A DNA stretch of 34,599 nucleotides, taken from NCBI RefSeq assembly GCF_001434395.1, contig NZ_AZFS01000062.1, positions 1-34,599 on the forward strand. Direction: 5' to 3'. The position numbers were made by a program, and so were the translations under genes. A model generated the notes under the pieces. That model was not told the origin of the DNA. It saw only the letters and a program-made list of their open reading frames with translations, and ran no database searches. How positions within the stretch are numbered: position 1 is the stretch's first letter; every line of letters starts with the position of its first letter. Source of the stretch: Levilactobacillus hammesii DSM 16381 (lineage in GTDB: Bacteria > Bacillota > Bacilli > Lactobacillales > Lactobacillaceae). Positions 1 to 6,911 of this stretch are shown here, piece after piece.

Positions 1-7
1 GGTGTTT

Positions 8-340
8 TTATTTTGTGTTAAAAGCAGTGGCTAACTTGATTTTAAAACTCGCCAAATTAATAATCGCCTTCAATGTGGCCAGTAAAACGTGGACGGTGTC
101 TGGAGCCAACCATTTTTCTCCCGGCAAAAAGACGAGATTTTCTTGAAAGTTGCTGGGCCCAACCCCCACTAAGTTACTGAGAAATGCGTTCAACCGCTGT
201 TGCGTAGCTGGTCGCTTTAGGGCATTGATGGCATCGGCGGTCGCCTGAGTCGTGTGATCCGTAATCGTACTAGTAAAGATACCATGATCAAATAATTCAT
301 TAACAATCAACTGTTCGGTCCCGTGTAAATCACTCATCAT
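8..340 (-). CDS. Hypothetical 110-aa protein, second gene of the left-edge operon
   Basis: I do not recognise this family. The product is 110 aa, mostly helical in character, with no signal peptide or clear membrane segment. The ATG at 340 follows a GAGGAG ribosome binding site lying in the last codons of the upstream gene (346-1800), with an 8-nt spacing, so the two genes are almost certainly translationally coupled and their products may act together. If the upstream protein is a MukF/kleisin-like subunit, this would occupy the place of a small MukE-type partner, but at 110 aa it is about half the usual MukE size and I see no specific similarity. The gene stops just before the window edge, so a third operon member could lie to the left. 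Confidence 0.7.
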   Translation of the reverse strand: MMSDLHGTEQLIVNELFDHGIFTSTITDHTTQATADAINALKRPATQQRLNAFLSNLVGVGPSNFQENLVFLPGEKWLAPDTVHVLLATLKAIINLASFKIKLATAFNTK

Positions 341-345
341 TTTCT

Positions 346-1800
346 CTACTCCTCAAACCAGAACTCGAAGCCACTTGGTAACGTGACACCGTAACGTTCG
401 TCCGCACAATGCAGCGTGATCGGACCGGGGGTCAGTGCCTTCACCAGCCGTAGTGGCCGCCCAAACAGGGCAAAACTCGAATAATAATCATACCCCGTCG
501 CGCCATAAAGACGCACCAACTCATCACGCGCTTGAATCGTGGTTAATTCTAAGTCATGATCCACCACACCGTGAACCGCGTCTCGCATAACTAACTGCTT
601 GAACTCAGTGAGTCCCGATTGATTGTCGCTAGCGACGCTTGCTTCGACAGCCACGGTTGGATTATCCGCTGCCGTTAGCTTGACCTGGGACTGATTGGTT
701 GCCGTATAAACAACGGGTCCCATCGTACTAGCTGCTAAAAAGTCGGCCGAGTCATCGCTAACCCGATCTTGTGGCAAATGTTGAGGAATCGCGGCCGGCA
801 CCGCGACCGTTTGATAGTGCGTTAACAGGTGGTCAATTTTTTTCGTCAGTTCCTTAATATCCACCGATTGGCTCTGGACGTGGTCATATTCTTGGCTCAA
901 CAGTCGGATAGCGTTGAGAATCGTTTGAAATAGCAGATAGACCGTGTCTAGGCTGTTGTCGATCGCACTTGCACTGGGATCGAAGCTCGCTGCCAAGCGA
1001 TTCAGTTGCCGGTGAACATAGCCCAGGGACTTGTTGAACCGCAATAGCATCTTCGCTTTATCGCCAACAGCGTGAGCCGTGTCCAAGTCATCATCGCCTT
1101 GCTGACTGTGGGCGACGCGTTCGCTGAACGTGGTCGATGTGGCCAAGGCCTGGAGCTGTGGTCCCTGTCCTAACAACTGCGTAAAGGCCGGGATAGCCTT
1201 ATCTTTCAGCATCGCTTGGAGTTGGGCAGCCGCAGCTCCCCCATGATTAAATGCTAGGTCATTGGCCAACTCACCGAGGTCATCATCGAGCTTATGCATG
1301 CCCTTCATGACATCATTGTAGGCCGAAACCATATTTTGAAAGTCATTATACAATTGCGTGCTCTCGGCGTTTAGTTCCGGTGCCGATAGCACTTTAATCA
1401 AGCGGCAATATTCATTGATACGCGTAATATTAGCCGTCACCGTGTTGTCGGCATCGACCACCTTCTGCATCACCGTGAGATACTCCATCCCACTACTCGT
1501 AATCTTATAAACATAGGATTGCTGTGTATGGTAACGGCCACTCTTCATCTGCACTCGAACCTTGCGCGGCGAAACTTCGATTAATTTCGCCTGATCTCCG
1601 AGCACCTCCAAGATGCGTTTTAACACGTCATCCTTAAGGGGTTTCTCATCCGTATCGAGATATTCACTGTTGTACTTTTGTGCCAAATACCCCAGCGTAA
1701 TCGGAACACCACCGGTCATACTGTCATGGTAGAGAATCGTTAAAATGGACCAGCCGGCGAGTCGATGGTCGCGGCTGAGGCCCAGATTGCTTGCAAGCAA
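346..1800 (-). CDS. Winged-helix and coiled-coil protein, possibly MukF/kleisin-like
   Basis: A 484-aa soluble protein from the conventional TTG at 1800. Residues about 10-105 read as a winged-helix domain ending in a basic beta-wing and the segment VYKITSSGMEYLT. They are followed by a long helical, coiled-coil-like region (about 115-325), a Ser/Thr/Asp-rich linker and a compact C-terminal domain (about 395-484). This order resembles bacterial condensin kleisins (MukF, MksF, Wadjet JetA), but I see no diagnostic motif, so that is inference. No ribosome binding site fits the TTG. A perfect AGGAGG lies upstream and points to an in-frame ATC at 1836, giving 12 extra residues beginning (M)AVTLDKPLK. 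It is the first gene of a leftward operon. Confidence 0.75.
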   Translation of the reverse strand: MLASNLGLSRDHRLAGWSILTILYHDSMTGGVPITLGYLAQKYNSEYLDTDEKPLKDDVLKRILEVLGDQAKLIEVSPRKVRVQMKSGRYHTQQSYVYKITSSGMEYLTVMQKVVDADNTVTANITRINEYCRLIKVLSAPELNAESTQLYNDFQNMVSAYNDVMKGMHKLDDDLGELANDLAFNHGGAAAAQLQAMLKDKAIPAFTQLLGQGPQLQALATSTTFSERVAHSQQGDDDLDTAHAVGDKAKMLLRFNKSLGYVHRQLNRLAASFDPSASAIDNSLDTVYLLFQTILNAIRLLSQEYDHVQSQSVDIKELTKKIDHLLTHYQTVAVPAAIPQHLPQDRVSDDSADFLAASTMGPVVYTATNQSQVKLTAADNPTVAVEASVASDNQSGLTEFKQLVMRDAVHGVVDHDLELTTIQARDELVRLYGATGYDYYSSFALFGRPLRLVKALTPGPITLHCADERYGVTLPSGFEFWFEE

Positions 1801-1833
1801 TAAATCTTTAAGTGGTTTATCTAATGTAACCGC

Positions 1834-1850
1834 GATGGTCGAGACCTCCT
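1834..1850 (-). promoter_or_regulatory. Perfect ribosome binding site with ATC at the expected start
   Basis: On the minus strand AGGAGG (1850-1845) is followed by 8 nt and then ATC (1836-1834), which is in frame with the gene at 346-1800. No ATG, GTG or TTG lies at this spacing. Either initiation uses a very rare AUC codon, or a former ATG is mutated. Confidence 0.55.
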
Positions 1851-1867
1851 ATAGTTAGACTGCCCTA

Positions 1868-1896
1868 AGTATACGGGACGGGGATACTAGCGTCTA
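1868..1896 (-). promoter_or_regulatory. Promoter of the left-edge operon
   Basis: On the minus strand the -35 is TAGACG (1896-1891), the spacer is 17 bp, and the -10 is TATACT (1873-1868). The expected transcript start is near 1861, giving a short leader that contains the AGGAGG at 1850-1845. The -35 is imperfect and the -10 is good. Confidence 0.5.
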
Positions 1897-2043
1897 CTAA
1901 ACAGATGTTCGGCGATGAAACCAGTCGATGGTCATCGGACAATTCGCCCCCCATTTAACATTAACTTACTTGATTTTCACGTGCTCAGCAACCGATTCGC
2001 ACGGCCCTTCTATCCACCAAAAGGTGTCGCACCAACATCACTT

Positions 2044-2072
2044 TTGGTTGCTCACAAGAAAGGTGCTATACT
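2044..2072 (+). promoter_or_regulatory. Extended -10 promoter of the small membrane ORF
   Basis: The -35 is TTGGTT (2044-2049), the spacer is 17 bp and the -10 is TATACT (2067-2072), with an upstream TGC making an extended -10. It drives a short transcript ending at the hairpin at 2245-2287. Confidence 0.6.
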
Positions 2073-2102
2073 CAACCCAACACCACAAGGGAGGCCTACA
2101 CC

Positions 2103-2255
2103 ATCAGAGGCAAAACGCTCAAACTAATTCTGGCCATTATCATCCTCGGGGCCACGGCCAGCATCTATTTTGCCCATTGGGCGACCCGGGCAGAAGCCAC
2201 GCCACCAACTACCTTAACTAGCCAATTAACCAACCTGCCTACAAAAAGGACGTAA
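2103..2255 (+). CDS. Tiny single-helix membrane protein with apparent ATC start
   Basis: A 50-codon frame begins at ATC 2103, exactly 8 nt after a GGAGG (2090-2094) inside AAGGGAGG. The predicted peptide starts (M)RGKTLKLIL, continues as one hydrophobic helix to about residue 25, and ends in a short Thr/Pro-rich polar tail. It therefore looks like a basic-inside, single-pass membrane peptide. Promoter, ribosome binding site, frame and terminator are all well placed; the last codons overlap the 5' arm of the terminator. There is no ATG, GTG or TTG in frame near the ribosome binding site, so the frame is either initiated at AUC or is a recently inactivated gene. Function is unknown. Confidence 0.45.
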   Translation: MRGKTLKLILAIIILGATASIYFAHWATRAEATPPTTLTSQLTNLPTKRT

Positions 2256-2287
2256 CGGCCGATGCTTGCCGATACGTCCTTTGCTTT
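2243..2287. terminator. Bidirectional intrinsic terminator
   Basis: A 10-bp perfect stem, AAAGGACGTA (2245-2254) with TACGTCCTTT (2273-2282), has T-rich tracts on both sides. It ends the small plus-strand transcript and the minus-strand pentapeptide gene. Confidence 0.75.
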
Positions 2288-2289
2288 AG

Positions 2290-2886
2290 CTAATCCTGAA
2301 TGTCGAGGCCCAACGCCGCCGCAAACGTGACGGCCTGCAGTGGATCAATCTTGCAGCCCCGAACGAGTCCCGGCGTAAAGACGATCGCCTCGATATTACT
2401 GGTGCGCAAATCGACTAATTTTAACGGACTCTCCGTGAAGTCCGCGCGCATCAGCTCACAACGGTTAAACACCAACTGCCGTTTGACCGTCATCATCTGG
2501 AAACTGGCTTCCCGCAACCGCGTATCGGTGAACGTCACACCCGTCAGCACAGCTTCCGCAAAATTGGCATAATCTGCTTGCGAATCGGCAACGGTCACGT
2601 CTTTCAATCGCGCGGCTGTGAAGTCACTCCCTAGTAGCTGACACCCGGTAAACGTGCAGCGGTAGAGGTAGCTCTCCTGAAACTGGCAGTTGAGGAACTG
2701 ACTGCCCCGAAAGGCACAGTCGAGCCACTCGCTATTTTTGAAATCCGTCTGTTGGAACGTGCACTTCTCAAAGCCAACCGCTTCCACGCGAATGTCCTGG
2801 TTAGAATAGGTCAGCTCGCAGTTGACGTACTGATTGCCCGCCGTAATCGCATCTAATGATAGGGTTTTGCCCGTTATCGTTGCCAT
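2290..2886 (-). CDS. Pentapeptide-repeat protein, Qnr-like
   Basis: The 198-aa product is built from pentapeptide repeats (for example CTFQQ, TDFKN, CAFRG, SQFLN, CQFQE) that should fold into a right-handed quadrilateral beta helix. Qnr and MfpA proteins of this fold mimic DNA and protect gyrase and topoisomerase IV from quinolones. Length and especially the C terminus (LVRGCKIDPLQA followed by LGLDI) parallel the closing segment of Qnr proteins, which end in a similar G-K-D-QA-LG pattern. The start is the ATG at 2886, 8 nt after GGGAG; an upstream in-frame ATG at 2913 lacks a ribosome binding site. It is a single gene between two terminators. The quinolone-protection role is inference from the family. 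Confidence 0.85.
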   Translation of the reverse strand: MATITGKTLSLDAITAGNQYVNCELTYSNQDIRVEAVGFEKCTFQQTDFKNSEWLDCAFRGSQFLNCQFQESYLYRCTFTGCQLLGSDFTAARLKDVTVADSQADYANFAEAVLTGVTFTDTRLREASFQMMTVKRQLVFNRCELMRADFTESPLKLVDLRTSNIEAIVFTPGLVRGCKIDPLQAVTFAAALGLDIQD

Positions 2887-2925
2887 CTCATCGTCTCCCT
2901 TAGTTCGGTACACCTAGGATACCAT

Positions 2926-2964
2926 GAAAAAAGTCCCGTTTCGGCTGTTCACCGAAGCGAGACT
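2926..2964 (-). terminator. Terminator of the EamA permease gene
   Basis: A 13-bp stem (2932-2944 with 2952-2964) is followed on the minus strand by a run of six T residues. The parS-like site lies between the stop codon and this hairpin. Confidence 0.8.
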
Positions 2965-2969
2965 CATTT

Positions 2970-2985
2970 TGTTTCACATGAAACA
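2970..2985. promoter_or_regulatory. parS-like 16-bp site, copy 1
   Basis: TGTTTCACATGAAACA differs by one base from the ParB parS consensus TGTTNCACGTGAAACA. It sits directly after the EamA stop codon. The same 16-mer recurs at 11765, 19007, 25684 and 32806, always reading CACATG on the plus strand. Confidence 0.6.
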
Positions 2986-3876
2986 TTAGCGCAATTGATT
3001 TTGGTGCCGCATTCCCCATACATTTGGCAGGATGACCGCACCAATGATCACCAGCACCCCCACGATCTGGAGCCAGTCCACGCGTTCGCCCAGAACCAGA
3101 AAGGCAATGGTAATCGAGGCCGGCAATTCCAGAGACGACAAGATTGGACCGATGCCCAGGTCCAGGTACTGCATGAAGATGGAGTAGACCACCAGCGGAA
3201 AGACCATGGAGAACACCGCAATCCAGAACGCCCATTTCAGCGTATCAAACGTCACAGGTGCCGAGATAATCTGGGGACCCCAGACCACCGAGATCAGGAG
3301 AAAGGCGCCGAGGCACAGGAGCCAAGTTTTACTCATTGGATCCAAATTATTCCCCAACATCGCCGTGAATTGAATCGTGCAAGCGTAGGCACACGCCGCC
3401 AGGAAGGCCAGGAACAGGCCCCACAGCGATAAAGGCTGCGTAATTGGAAAGAGCCCCGCCGCCAAGACCGTCCCAATCAAGACCAACACGATGCTCAGGA
3501 CCTGCAACCGACTGGGCCACCGTTTATGTAAGAGGCTGCCCAATAAGACTGACAACCATACGGCCTGCATCAGCATGACCGCCGCGGCCGCAACCGGAAT
3601 TAACTTCAACGATTGAATGTAGAAGGTATTGGTAAAACCAGAGGCCGTCCCCGCTGCCATGACGGCCAGCAATTGCTTCCAACTGGTATGCTGATACCGT
3701 AGCCACCGTCGCCGGGCGATATGGACCACACCCAGGATCACAACGGCGCTGAGAAATGACCAGAACAACAGTGGCCCATTGACCACGCCCTCACTCCGGG
3801 CAATCTTCATCAACGTGGCGGGTACCCCAAAACTGATCGCACCCAATGCCACAAAGAATGGTGCTATTTTTCGCAA
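2986..3876 (-). CDS. EamA/DMT-family transporter
   Basis: A 296-aa integral membrane protein with about ten hydrophobic helices arranged as two EamA repeats, typical of the drug/metabolite transporter superfamily (RhaT, YdcZ and relatives). The second half carries the family-typical GLGIGPI-like and LGERVDWLQIVGVLVIIGAVI segments, where the last two helices follow a conserved Glu. The substrate cannot be read from the sequence; relatives export metabolites or take up small molecules. The start is TTG at 3876 after GGGGTG with a 7-nt spacing. A good TATAAT lies at 3917-3912 on the minus strand, although the -35 is poor. It is monocistronic with its own terminator. Confidence 0.85.
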   Translation of the reverse strand: MRKIAPFFVALGAISFGVPATLMKIARSEGVVNGPLLFWSFLSAVVILGVVHIARRRWLRYQHTSWKQLLAVMAAGTASGFTNTFYIQSLKLIPVAAAAVMLMQAVWLSVLLGSLLHKRWPSRLQVLSIVLVLIGTVLAAGLFPITQPLSLWGLFLAFLAACAYACTIQFTAMLGNNLDPMSKTWLLCLGAFLLISVVWGPQIISAPVTFDTLKWAFWIAVFSMVFPLVVYSIFMQYLDLGIGPILSSLELPASITIAFLVLGERVDWLQIVGVLVIIGAVILPNVWGMRHQNQLR

Positions 3877-3911
3877 AAACTTTCACCCCATTTAATAAAT
3901 TTCACCCTTTT

Positions 3912-3917
3912 ATTATA
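3912..3917 (-). promoter_or_regulatory. -10 box for the EamA transporter gene
   Basis: TATAAT on the minus strand, about 35 bp upstream of the TTG start. No convincing -35 is visible 16-18 bp further upstream. Confidence 0.4.
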
Positions 3918-4267
3918 CGCCTCTCACTGCTTCCGTGCCGATCCACCCCGTGATCTGCTCAGCGCAGGCCAAATTGACTAATCCTAACCGTGTTAACGTT
4001 CCCCTTCTAAAGATGCCAGCCATACCGGCCAATGCCTAGATAAGGCGGGCTGCTCTCAAACGACCGGCTAACCCCGCCTGCTCAAGCTCTGGTTAATCTA
4101 CTAGCGCCCTATGTTCCACGTGAAACATAGCGTGCTTCAGCCGGACTCATCGGAATTTAGCCGTTCGCTGCTAGCATTTCCCGCCCACCTACGGTATAAC
4201 TGATATAGCGCTTCCATACTTCGTTAACTGGCCCGAGCGCGCACTCTCTCGAAAGCAGGTGATCTCT
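3918..4267. other. 350-bp intergenic region with a parS site
   Basis: No gene is visible here. It holds an inverted repeat, AGGCGGG with CCCGCCT (about 4040-4078), without a T-run, and the exact parS consensus at 4112-4127. A weak TATAAC at 4195-4200 could be the -10 of the downstream AraC gene. Confidence 0.5.
4112..4127. promoter_or_regulatory. Exact match to the Firmicute parS consensus
   Basis: TGTTCCACGTGAAACA is a fully consistent match to TGTTNCACGTGAAACA, the ParB/Spo0J loading site of Bacillus and relatives. It is a perfect 16-bp palindrome apart from the N position, located in an intergenic region. In bacteria such sites recruit ParB and SMC for chromosome segregation and usually lie near the replication origin. 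Confidence 0.7.
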
Positions 4268-5458
4268 TTGCGTCTAGAAACGCGGTACCTCGAAGCGATT
4301 GGCGCCCCCGCTGTGATTTTTAGCACCGCCCAAGCTCAGCCGGAGGTTATTTTTAAACAGGGAAAGATCCTAACCACGGCCTACACCGCCATTTTCCATG
4401 CCATTCCAGATCACGAAGCGGCTGTCACTGTCTTCCAGCACAGTCAAAATTTATTTTCAGTCTGCTTGATGACACGCGACCAGTGCGACATCTTGGGTCC
4501 CATCCTGCTGACGGATGCCACCAGCCAGGCGCCCGAGCGACCCCAGGCCCGTACGATCTACCTGCCGCAGGTGTTGAGCACCTATGCAATTTCGCGGGAG
4601 CAGTGCATCAATCAAATCCTGGCACTGGCCCAGATCATCCACCTTCCCTTGGCGGAAGAGGCGGTGGCGACGGCCTTTGACCAAGCTGTGCCGTCCAATC
4701 AGTTCAATGACAAACTCATCCTGGTCAACTTTGAAGATGAGGGCGCCCACGTCAGCTACGCCTACGAAAAGGCCCTCAAGACCGCCGTTGAGCTGGGAAA
4801 GCCCTCGATGGTTCACGATGCCTTTGTTGGCCTGGTCAACTCCGGGCGCATTGGCATTCTCTCTGATGGCAGTAACCTCCGTAACATTAAGAATTGGGGC
4901 ATTATCAGCACCTCAGTTACCCTGCGTGCCGCCATCCATGCCGGAATGGACTTCGATCAGGCTTATTCCCTCAACGATCACTACGTCCGCACCCTGGAAA
5001 CCCTGACCAGCTACGATGAGGTCATGAGCGCCATTGAAACCATGGTCAAGGACATGGCACAACGGGTCCACCAGCTAAGGGCCGTCCACCTTTCAGCGCC
5101 CGTCCGCCGTGCCTATCAGATTATTCTGAACAGTCCCGAGGCCAATGTCACCGTCACCCAGCTGGCCAATCAGCTGGGCCGCTCGCCCCACTACCTGTCC
5201 TCCCTGTTTCACGCCGAAATTGGGCTCCCGATCTCTCGCTTTAAAATTCTCGTCAAAATCAACCGTGCGATCGAGATCCTGCAAACCACCAACCTGCCGC
5301 TCTCGGAAATTGCGGCCATCTTAAACTTCGCCGATCAAGCCCACCTCACCCGTGAGTTCAAACGCTTCGTCGGGGTCCCACCCAACAAAGCTCGCAAGAA
5401 TCCCCACTTAACGGAAGACTGGCATCTGTATAACTTTACAAATATCAATATCGGTTAA
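4268..5458 (+). CDS. AraC-family transcriptional regulator with a large N-terminal domain
   Basis: About 396 aa. The C-terminal 100 residues (about 295-390) form a double helix-turn-helix of the AraC/XylS type: VTVTQLANQLGRSPHYLSSL is the first helix pair, and LSEIAAILNFADQAHLTREF with FVGVPP is the conserved second half. The first 280 residues are a sensory region that I do not recognise; it is not a plain cupin. I prefer the TTG at 4268: the AGGTGATC at 4257-4264 matches the 16S rRNA tail closely and fits that start, whereas the frame-opening GTG at 4259 lies inside the ribosome binding site. The GNAT gene follows after 28 nt, so the pair is probably co-transcribed. The regulated target is unknown. 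Confidence 0.85.
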   Translation: MRLETRYLEAIGAPAVIFSTAQAQPEVIFKQGKILTTAYTAIFHAIPDHEAAVTVFQHSQNLFSVCLMTRDQCDILGPILLTDATSQAPERPQARTIYLPQVLSTYAISREQCINQILALAQIIHLPLAEEAVATAFDQAVPSNQFNDKLILVNFEDEGAHVSYAYEKALKTAVELGKPSMVHDAFVGLVNSGRIGILSDGSNLRNIKNWGIISTSVTLRAAIHAGMDFDQAYSLNDHYVRTLETLTSYDEVMSAIETMVKDMAQRVHQLRAVHLSAPVRRAYQIILNSPEANVTVTQLANQLGRSPHYLSSLFHAEIGLPISRFKILVKINRAIEILQTTNLPLSEIAAILNFADQAHLTREFKRFVGVPPNKARKNPHLTEDWHLYNFTNINIG

Positions 5459-5486
5459 TTATTAATAATAAGGAGATGGACGTCTA

Positions 5487-5924
5487 ATGATTACTAAATT
5501 AACCACGCTAACCGCCACGCAACGAGACCGGCTCATGACCATCTGGCTTCAAGGAAATCTGGAAGCCCACCCCTTTGTCGCCGCTAGTTACTGGCAAGAC
5601 ATGGCTCCCCTAGTCGCCCAGCAACTAAGCGCCGCGACCCTCTACGTCGCCACCGCCGACGCCCAAATCGTTGGGTTTGCCGGTCTCACGAGCCATTACA
5701 TTGCCGGCATATTCGTTGCCCACGATTACCGCAGTCGCGGCATTGGTCACGCGCTACTCACCCAGCTGCAAACAGACTATTCGACCCTGACCCTAAGCGT
5801 TTACCCGCAAAATCAAGGGGCCGTTAGCTTTTATCAACACCACGGGTTTACCGCTGGAACCAGCGCTATAGATCCCGAGACTGGTGTGCGCGACCAGGAG
5901 ATGCTTTGGCAACGTAAACGCTAA
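5487..5924 (+). CDS. GNAT-family N-acetyltransferase
   Basis: A 145-aa protein with the GNAT fold. The acetyl-CoA pyrophosphate-binding loop RSRGIG is at residues 82-87 after the beta-4 strand IAGIFVAHD, and the late motif AVSFYQHHGF (about 112-121) is typical of YjaB/RimI-like small-molecule or protein acetyltransferases. The acceptor cannot be predicted. The ribosome binding site AAGGAG (5470-5475) precedes the ATG by about 11 nt. It follows the AraC gene by 28 nt and the perfect terminator at 5965-6002 ends the transcript, so both genes probably form one operon. Confidence 0.9.
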   Translation: MITKLTTLTATQRDRLMTIWLQGNLEAHPFVAASYWQDMAPLVAQQLSAATLYVATADAQIVGFAGLTSHYIAGIFVAHDYRSRGIGHALLTQLQTDYSTLTLSVYPQNQGAVSFYQHHGFTAGTSAIDPETGVRDQEMLWQRKR

Positions 5925-5964
5925 AGTGTAAGAACCGAAAATAAGCTTAATCCTAACCCTATAT

Positions 5965-6002
5965 AAAAGAAGCAATCAGTGCCGGAACTGATTGCTTCTT
6001 TT
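5965..6002. terminator. Bidirectional terminator with a perfect 16-bp stem
   Basis: AAAAGAAGCAATCAGT (5965-5980) pairs perfectly with ACTGATTGCTTCTTTT (5987-6002). T-runs exist in both directions, so it serves the GNAT gene and the convergent gene ending at 6010. Confidence 0.9.
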
Positions 6003-6009
6003 ATATACA

Positions 6010-6720
6010 CTAATCGTTTGATAATTTTGGCGACATAACAATGGCGAGGCGTGATCGCATCCACCAATCCGGCATCCCCGGCGGCAGTGTCGCCATGAGT
6101 CGGCCAATAACCTCGTCAATTGGCAAATTCACCTGTGCATACGGCAGGAACCAGCCATCCAATAACTCAGCCGGCACATTCATGGGACGCCCATTTAAGG
6201 ATACTCGGAGCGCGGTATTTTCCAACACAAGTGATTGCCAGCCAAAGCTAACCGCCTGACGCTCCGCCTGCGTCACCGCATTCTCTGGCAACTGCCAGGC
6301 CAACACTTGCCGGACATCCAATTCACCCAGTCCGGTGAATTGATGATACGCAGGCAGTGGCGTTGTGACGGCGAAGGCCAAGGGTACCTTAACTTGCGTG
6401 ACCACCAGATCAGTCGTCTTAAGCCGATCGCAGAGCCACATAAATCCCAGCTGATCTTCCGCCGTCTCGCTACACCAGATTCGCAATGGCTCTCGGCGGG
6501 TAACCGCTGTTTGTAATTGGGTTAATTGCCGTTGCACATCTTCAAAAAGCTGCTGTGCAGACTGGTCTGAATACCGAGATTTAAGCATCCAGAAGACATT
6601 ATTCTCATCCGTCAGCCGCATCATATCACCAATCTGAAGCTCCAACTGTAGGGCTAGTGCCGGCCGCTTCTGTGTAAAACGTAAGTTCTCCGCAAAGGTC
6701 GTGCTAAACGTGACGTCCAT
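6010..6720 (-). CDS. DUF1835-type domain protein
   Basis: A 236-aa soluble protein. The middle segment RIWCSETAEDQLGFMWLCDRL (about 80-100), the LGEL segment near 132 and the late segment LRVSLNGRPMNVPAELLDGW match the pattern of DUF1835/DUF3658 proteins, where a short acidic dinucleotide-like motif precedes a GF-LC helix and an NGR-VP segment comes near the end. No biochemical function is established for these families to my knowledge. The ATG at 6720 follows GAGGAGGG with good spacing. It is a single gene, ending at a terminator shared with the convergent GNAT gene. The family assignment is from memory of its motif pattern. Confidence 0.75.
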   Translation of the reverse strand: MDVTFSTTFAENLRFTQKRPALALQLELQIGDMMRLTDENNVFWMLKSRYSDQSAQQLFEDVQRQLTQLQTAVTRREPLRIWCSETAEDQLGFMWLCDRLKTTDLVVTQVKVPLAFAVTTPLPAYHQFTGLGELDVRQVLAWQLPENAVTQAERQAVSFGWQSLVLENTALRVSLNGRPMNVPAELLDGWFLPYAQVNLPIDEVIGRLMATLPPGMPDWWMRSRLAIVMSPKLSND

Positions 6721-6861
6721 GGGTCCCTCCTCGTTACTCTTTTTCTAGCAATTCAGGCATTGTTAGCGCCATTATATAGGATCGTCATGCATTATCGTAT
6801 CGCCAACGACAAAAACGAGAAAACCTTTAGAAAAAAACACCTTCTCATGATTATATTTATT

Positions 6862-6898
6862 AAAAAAGCGACCAGTCCTGCGCTAGACTGGCCGCTTT
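6862..6898 (-). terminator. Terminator of the ribokinase gene
   Basis: A 13-bp stem (6865-6877 with 6886-6898, one G-U pair) is followed on the minus strand by a run of six T residues. Confidence 0.85.
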
Positions 6899-6911
6899 AT
6901 TCATTTATTCA

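Noticed and set aside
1915-2221. 70-aa and 97-aa plus-strand frames between the left operon and the pentapeptide gene
   Set aside because: They have no ribosome binding site at their starts and run across the promoter at 2044-2072. The ATC-initiated frame at 2103-2255 fits the signals better.
2970-2985. Reading the TGTTTCACATGAAACA sites as Noc-binding sites or terminators
   Set aside because: The Noc consensus ATTTCCCGGGAAAT is different, and the sites lack a T-run. They match parS with one change.
6041-6516. Plus-strand frames opposite the DUF1835-type gene
   Set aside because: These are antisense shadows of the conserved minus-strand protein.
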